The translations under genes and the position numbers were made by a program. From contig QIIF01000132.1 in assembly GCA_003231075.1 (NCBI GenBank), positions 1-6,413 of the forward strand: a DNA stretch of 6,413 nt, written 5' to 3'. The notes below the pieces were generated by a model. The model saw nothing but the letters and a program-made list of their open reading frames with translations, made no database searches and was not told where the DNA came from. This DNA comes from Candidatus Falkowiibacteriota bacterium (GTDB lineage Bacteria > Patescibacteriota > Patescibacteriia > Patescibacteriales > SZUA-104). Shown here piece by piece: positions 4,509 to 6,413 of the stretch (its first letter is position 1; the number at the start of each line of letters is the position of its first letter).

Positions 4509-4621
4509 ATTACAATAATCAAAATTCAAAATTAAAAACAGTTTTTAATTTTAGAATTTAGAATTTAGAATTTAGAATTTATTTAGGATTTGTAATTTGT
4601 AATTTAAGATTTTATAAAATT
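4476..4621. repeat. Large AT-rich inverted repeat from the rpsE 3' end to the rplO start
   Basis: The left arm starts inside rpsE (about 4476) with AAATCCAA-type units and runs to 4539. The right arm (4541-4613) contains four GAATTTA heptads (about 4554-4581) and then GTAATTT units. The tip is a perfect 12-base palindrome arm pair, AAAATTAAAAAC 4528-4539 with GTTTTTAATTTT 4541-4552, around one A. The outer parts are only roughly complementary. Bases 4503-4526, which include the rpsE stop, are an exact copy of 3734-3757. The gene-free gap (4509-4621) is 113 bases, too short for rpmD, and the heptads add stop codons. No Shine-Dalgarno sequence precedes rplO. Confidence 0.8.
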
Positions 4622-5056
4622 ATGTCATTATCTCTACATACAATTAAACCTGCCAAGGGTTCAACAAAAAAGCGAAAACGCGTTGGGCGGGGCAACGCCT
4701 CCGGCCACGGCACTTATAGCACGCGCGGTTTAAAGGGGCAGAAATCAAGAGCCGGCGTATCTAATTTAAAACGCTTGGGAATGAAAATGACCTTAATGCG
4801 CACCCCCAAGAAGCGCGGATTTAAATCCTTAAAACCAAAGGATCAGGTTTTAAATTTAACTGATATTAACGAAAATTTCAAAGACGGCGATACAATTAAC
4901 CCTAAAGCATTGTTAAAAAAAGATTTAATTGATACTATTAAGATAGGAGTTAAGGTTTTGGGAAACGGGGAGTTGAAATTGAAGAATTTGAAGTTTGAAG
5001 GGGTTAAAATGAGTGAATCTGTTAGAGAGAAATTAGGAATGAAAAGCGAGAATTAA
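4622..5056 (+). CDS. rplO: 50S ribosomal protein L15
   Basis: L15 is a late-assembling 50S protein whose basic N-terminal arm threads deep into 23S rRNA. The 144-residue product equals E. coli L15 in length. It starts MSLSLHTIKPAKGSTKKRKRVGRGNASGHG, and the arm continues with TRGLKGQKSRAGVSNLKRLGMKM (34-56), the family's Gly/Arg/Lys-rich segment. RTPKKRGFKS (60-69) follows, then the C-terminal globular domain with VKVLGNGELKLKNLKFEGVKMSESVREKL (109-137). In the arm, GNASGHGTYST takes the place of the more usual Gly/Ser-rich run. The gene follows rpsE directly because rpmD is missing. The leader TATAAAATT lacks a Shine-Dalgarno sequence; the stop is TAA. Confidence 0.98.
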   Translation: MSLSLHTIKPAKGSTKKRKRVGRGNASGHGTYSTRGLKGQKSRAGVSNLKRLGMKMTLMRTPKKRGFKSLKPKDQVLNLTDINENFKDGDTINPKALLKKDLIDTIKIGVKVLGNGELKLKNLKFEGVKMSESVREKLGMKSEN

Positions 5057-5094
5057 AATATTGCTTCATAGCTTCATTGTTTTATTGCTAAACT
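5057..5094. repeat. Short rplO-secY gap with a GCTTCAT direct repeat
   Basis: This is the shortest junction in the window (38 bases). It holds GCTTCAT at 5063-5069 and again at 5071-5077, an 8-base period reminiscent of the AGCTTAT units elsewhere, and no clear inverted arm. There is no Shine-Dalgarno sequence before secY. Confidence 0.55.
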
Positions 5095-6369
5095 ATGTTA
5101 TTACATAAATTCGTTCAAATTTGGAAAGCGAAAGATTTGAGGAAAAATATAGCGTTCGTGCTGGTTATGCTGGTTATTTTTCGATTGGCGGCGCATATTC
5201 CGATTCCCGGAGTTAATGTTTCCGCTCTTAAAAATTTTTTCGCGTCTAATCAAATTTTAGGACTGCTTAATATGTTTTCCGGCGGCGTAATGGCAAATTT
5301 TTCCATAGTAATGATGGGTATTGCCCCATATATTACTTCGTCCATTATTTTTCAATTATTAGGAATGATAGTTCCCCAACTGGAAGAAATGCAAAAAGAA
5401 GAGGCCGGACAGCAGAAAATCAATATGTGGACGCGATGGGCAACCGTGCCTTTGGCGGTTTTGCAGTCTTACGGTATGATTACCTTGCTTAGAAAATCTT
5501 CTTTTGCTATTTTGGGGGATATTAGCGGTTTTGATTTATTCGTTATTATTACCACTATTACCGCCGGCACTATATTCTTAATGTGGATTGGAGAATTGAT
5601 TACGGAGAAAAAAATCGGTAACGGCATCTCTCTTTTGATTTTTGCCGGCATTATTTCCAGTCTGCCGCAGGCGATTCAGCAGATGATAGTTACTTTTGAT
5701 TCTTCGCAATTATTTTTATTAGTCGGCTTCGCGCTTATCGCCCTGGTCACCATAGTGGGCGTAGTAATAATTACGGAAGGACAGCGCAATGTTCCGGTGC
5801 AATATGCCAAGCAAGTTAGAGGAAACAGGGTTTATGGCGGCACTAATACTCATTTGCCGCTTCGCGTTAATATGGCCGGAGTTATTCCCATTATATTCGC
5901 CATTTCAGTAGTATTATTTCCGCCAATGGTTGCCCAATTTTTTATTCACGCTAAATCCGCTTGGATGTCAGGAGCGGCCGAGTGGGTGATTATGGTATTT
6001 CAAAATCAGTTAGTCTACGGCATATTATATTTTTTATTGGTATTCGCTTTTACTTTTTTTTATACCGAAGTTATTTTTCATCCTACGCAAATTGCCGAGA
6101 ATTTACAGAAACAAGGAGGTTTTATCCCCGGTATTAGGCCGGGTCGGCACACAAGCGAATATTTGGCGCATACGACCCATAAAATTATATTTGTCGGAGC
6201 TTTATTTTTAGGGCTTATTGCCATTCTTCCTTTAGTGATGCGTTATTTTACCGGTATTCAGTCGCTTGCCATAGGCGGAACTTCTCTTTTAATCGTGGTG
6301 GCGGTTGTTATTGAAACAGTTAAGGAAATTGAATCGCAGCTGACTATGAGGGAATATGAGGGAAATTAG
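5095..6369 (+). CDS. secY: Protein translocase subunit SecY
   Basis: SecY is the channel-forming subunit of the SecYEG translocon in the cytoplasmic membrane; it exports or inserts proteins with SecA or translating ribosomes. The 424-residue protein has the usual length and ten likely membrane helices, at about 20-37, 70-90, 114-134, 146-167, 176-196, 206-226, 257-280, 300-325, 363-382 and 388-408. Key stretches are the start of helix 1 with HIPIPGVN (34-41), the plug region (about 43-68), the signature MGIAPYITSSIIFQLL (74-89), EKKIGNGISLLIFAGI (171-186), and QYAKQVRGNRVYGG in a cytosolic loop. The fifth cytosolic loop carries GGFIPGIRPG (341-350); its Arg348 matches the conserved R357 of E. 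coli that is important for SecA-driven export. The product looks complete and functional. The start fits the family and has no Shine-Dalgarno sequence; the TAG stop lies inside a GAATTTA-type repeat. Confidence 0.99.
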   Translation: MLLHKFVQIWKAKDLRKNIAFVLVMLVIFRLAAHIPIPGVNVSALKNFFASNQILGLLNMFSGGVMANFSIVMMGIAPYITSSIIFQLLGMIVPQLEEMQKEEAGQQKINMWTRWATVPLAVLQSYGMITLLRKSSFAILGDISGFDLFVIITTITAGTIFLMWIGELITEKKIGNGISLLIFAGIISSLPQAIQQMIVTFDSSQLFLLVGFALIALVTIVGVVIITEGQRNVPVQYAKQVRGNRVYGGTNTHLPLRVNMAGVIPIIFAISVVLFPPMVAQFFIHAKSAWMSGAAEWVIMVFQNQLVYGILYFLLVFAFTFFYTEVIFHPTQIAENLQKQGGFIPGIRPGRHTSEYLAHTTHKIIFVGALFLGLIAILPLVMRYFTGIQSLAIGGTSLLIVVAVVIETVKEIESQLTMREYEGN

Positions 6370-6413
6370 AATTTAGAATTTTGAATTTAGAATATTTTTT
6401 AATTTTACTTAAT
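6366..6413. repeat. GAATTTA-type repeat overlapping the secY stop
   Basis: TTAGAATTTAGAAT (6366-6379) begins at the secY stop TAG (6367-6369) and is the same 14-mer that begins at the rplN stop (753-766). It is followed by TTGAATTTAGAATATT, whose 14-mer GAATTTAGAATATT (6383-6396) is also found at 756-769. A run of six T follows at 6395-6400. The window ends before any right arm can be seen, so this may be the left half of another inverted repeat. No gene start is visible here. Confidence 0.7.

Noticed and set aside
3935..4522. Two - strand open frames opposite rpsE
   Set aside because: They are antisense shadows of S5; the hydrophobic runs arise from complementing AAA and AAT codons.
4528..4552. 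Rho-independent terminator after rpsE
   Set aside because: The stem is made almost only of A-T pairs and the following T-rich stretch is part of the repeat; termination here would cut off rplO and secY.
4509..4621. Degraded rpmD remnant
   Set aside because: All the sequence is explained by repeat units; no L30-like residues can be read in any frame.

Overview
The window carries eleven consecutive + strand genes in the conserved bacterial spc ribosomal-protein order: rpsQ (S17, 5' end cut off by the window edge), rplN (L14), rplX (L24), rplE (L5), a zinc-type S14 gene, rpsH (S8), rplF (L6), rplR (L18), rpsE (S5), rplO (L15) and secY. All ten complete genes start at ATG and have the expected lengths, except S5, which carries long terminal extensions. 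The only regular spc member missing is rpmD (L30), which normally lies between rpsE and rplO.

The organism is most likely a member of the Candidate Phyla Radiation (Patescibacteria), probably on the Parcubacteria side. The reasons are the absent L30, the AT-rich and lysine-rich coding, the near absence of Shine-Dalgarno sequences, and AT-rich tandem or inverted short repeats between genes. The lineage is inferred from these traits and was not tested by phylogeny. Trp is TGG, all stops are TAA or TAG, and no gene has an internal TGA, so the standard bacterial code fits.

The genes are ordinary; the spaces between them are not. In a typical spc operon most genes nearly touch, but here the ten junctions are 38-142 bases long (about 990 bases in total) and nearly all hold repeats able to fold back. 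Three families can be told apart. Family 1 has units based on AAGTTTATA/AAGTTTATCAAG (rpsQ-rplN and S14-rpsH gaps). Family 2 has 7-base units based on AGCTTAT/AGCTTGT facing their own complement (rplE-S14, rpsH-rplF, rplF-rplR). Family 3 has units based on GAATTTA or AAATTCA (after rplN, rplR-rpsE, rpsE-rplO, after secY). Two G+C-rich palindrome clusters lie in rplN-rplX and rplX-rplE. The rplX-rplE cluster can fold into a nested multi-branch structure with the window's only good Shine-Dalgarno sequence at its foot, at the junction where E. coli S8 represses its own operon.

Functionally the products supply both subunits (S17, S14, S8, S5; L14, L24, L5, L6, L18, L15) together with SecY, the membrane channel that accepts nascent chains from the ribosome. 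Repeats overlap the stop codons of rplN, rpsE and secY and contribute the last residues of S5. There is no sign of a mobile gene, CRISPR array, tRNA or rRNA, and no gene-free stretch reaches 300 bases.
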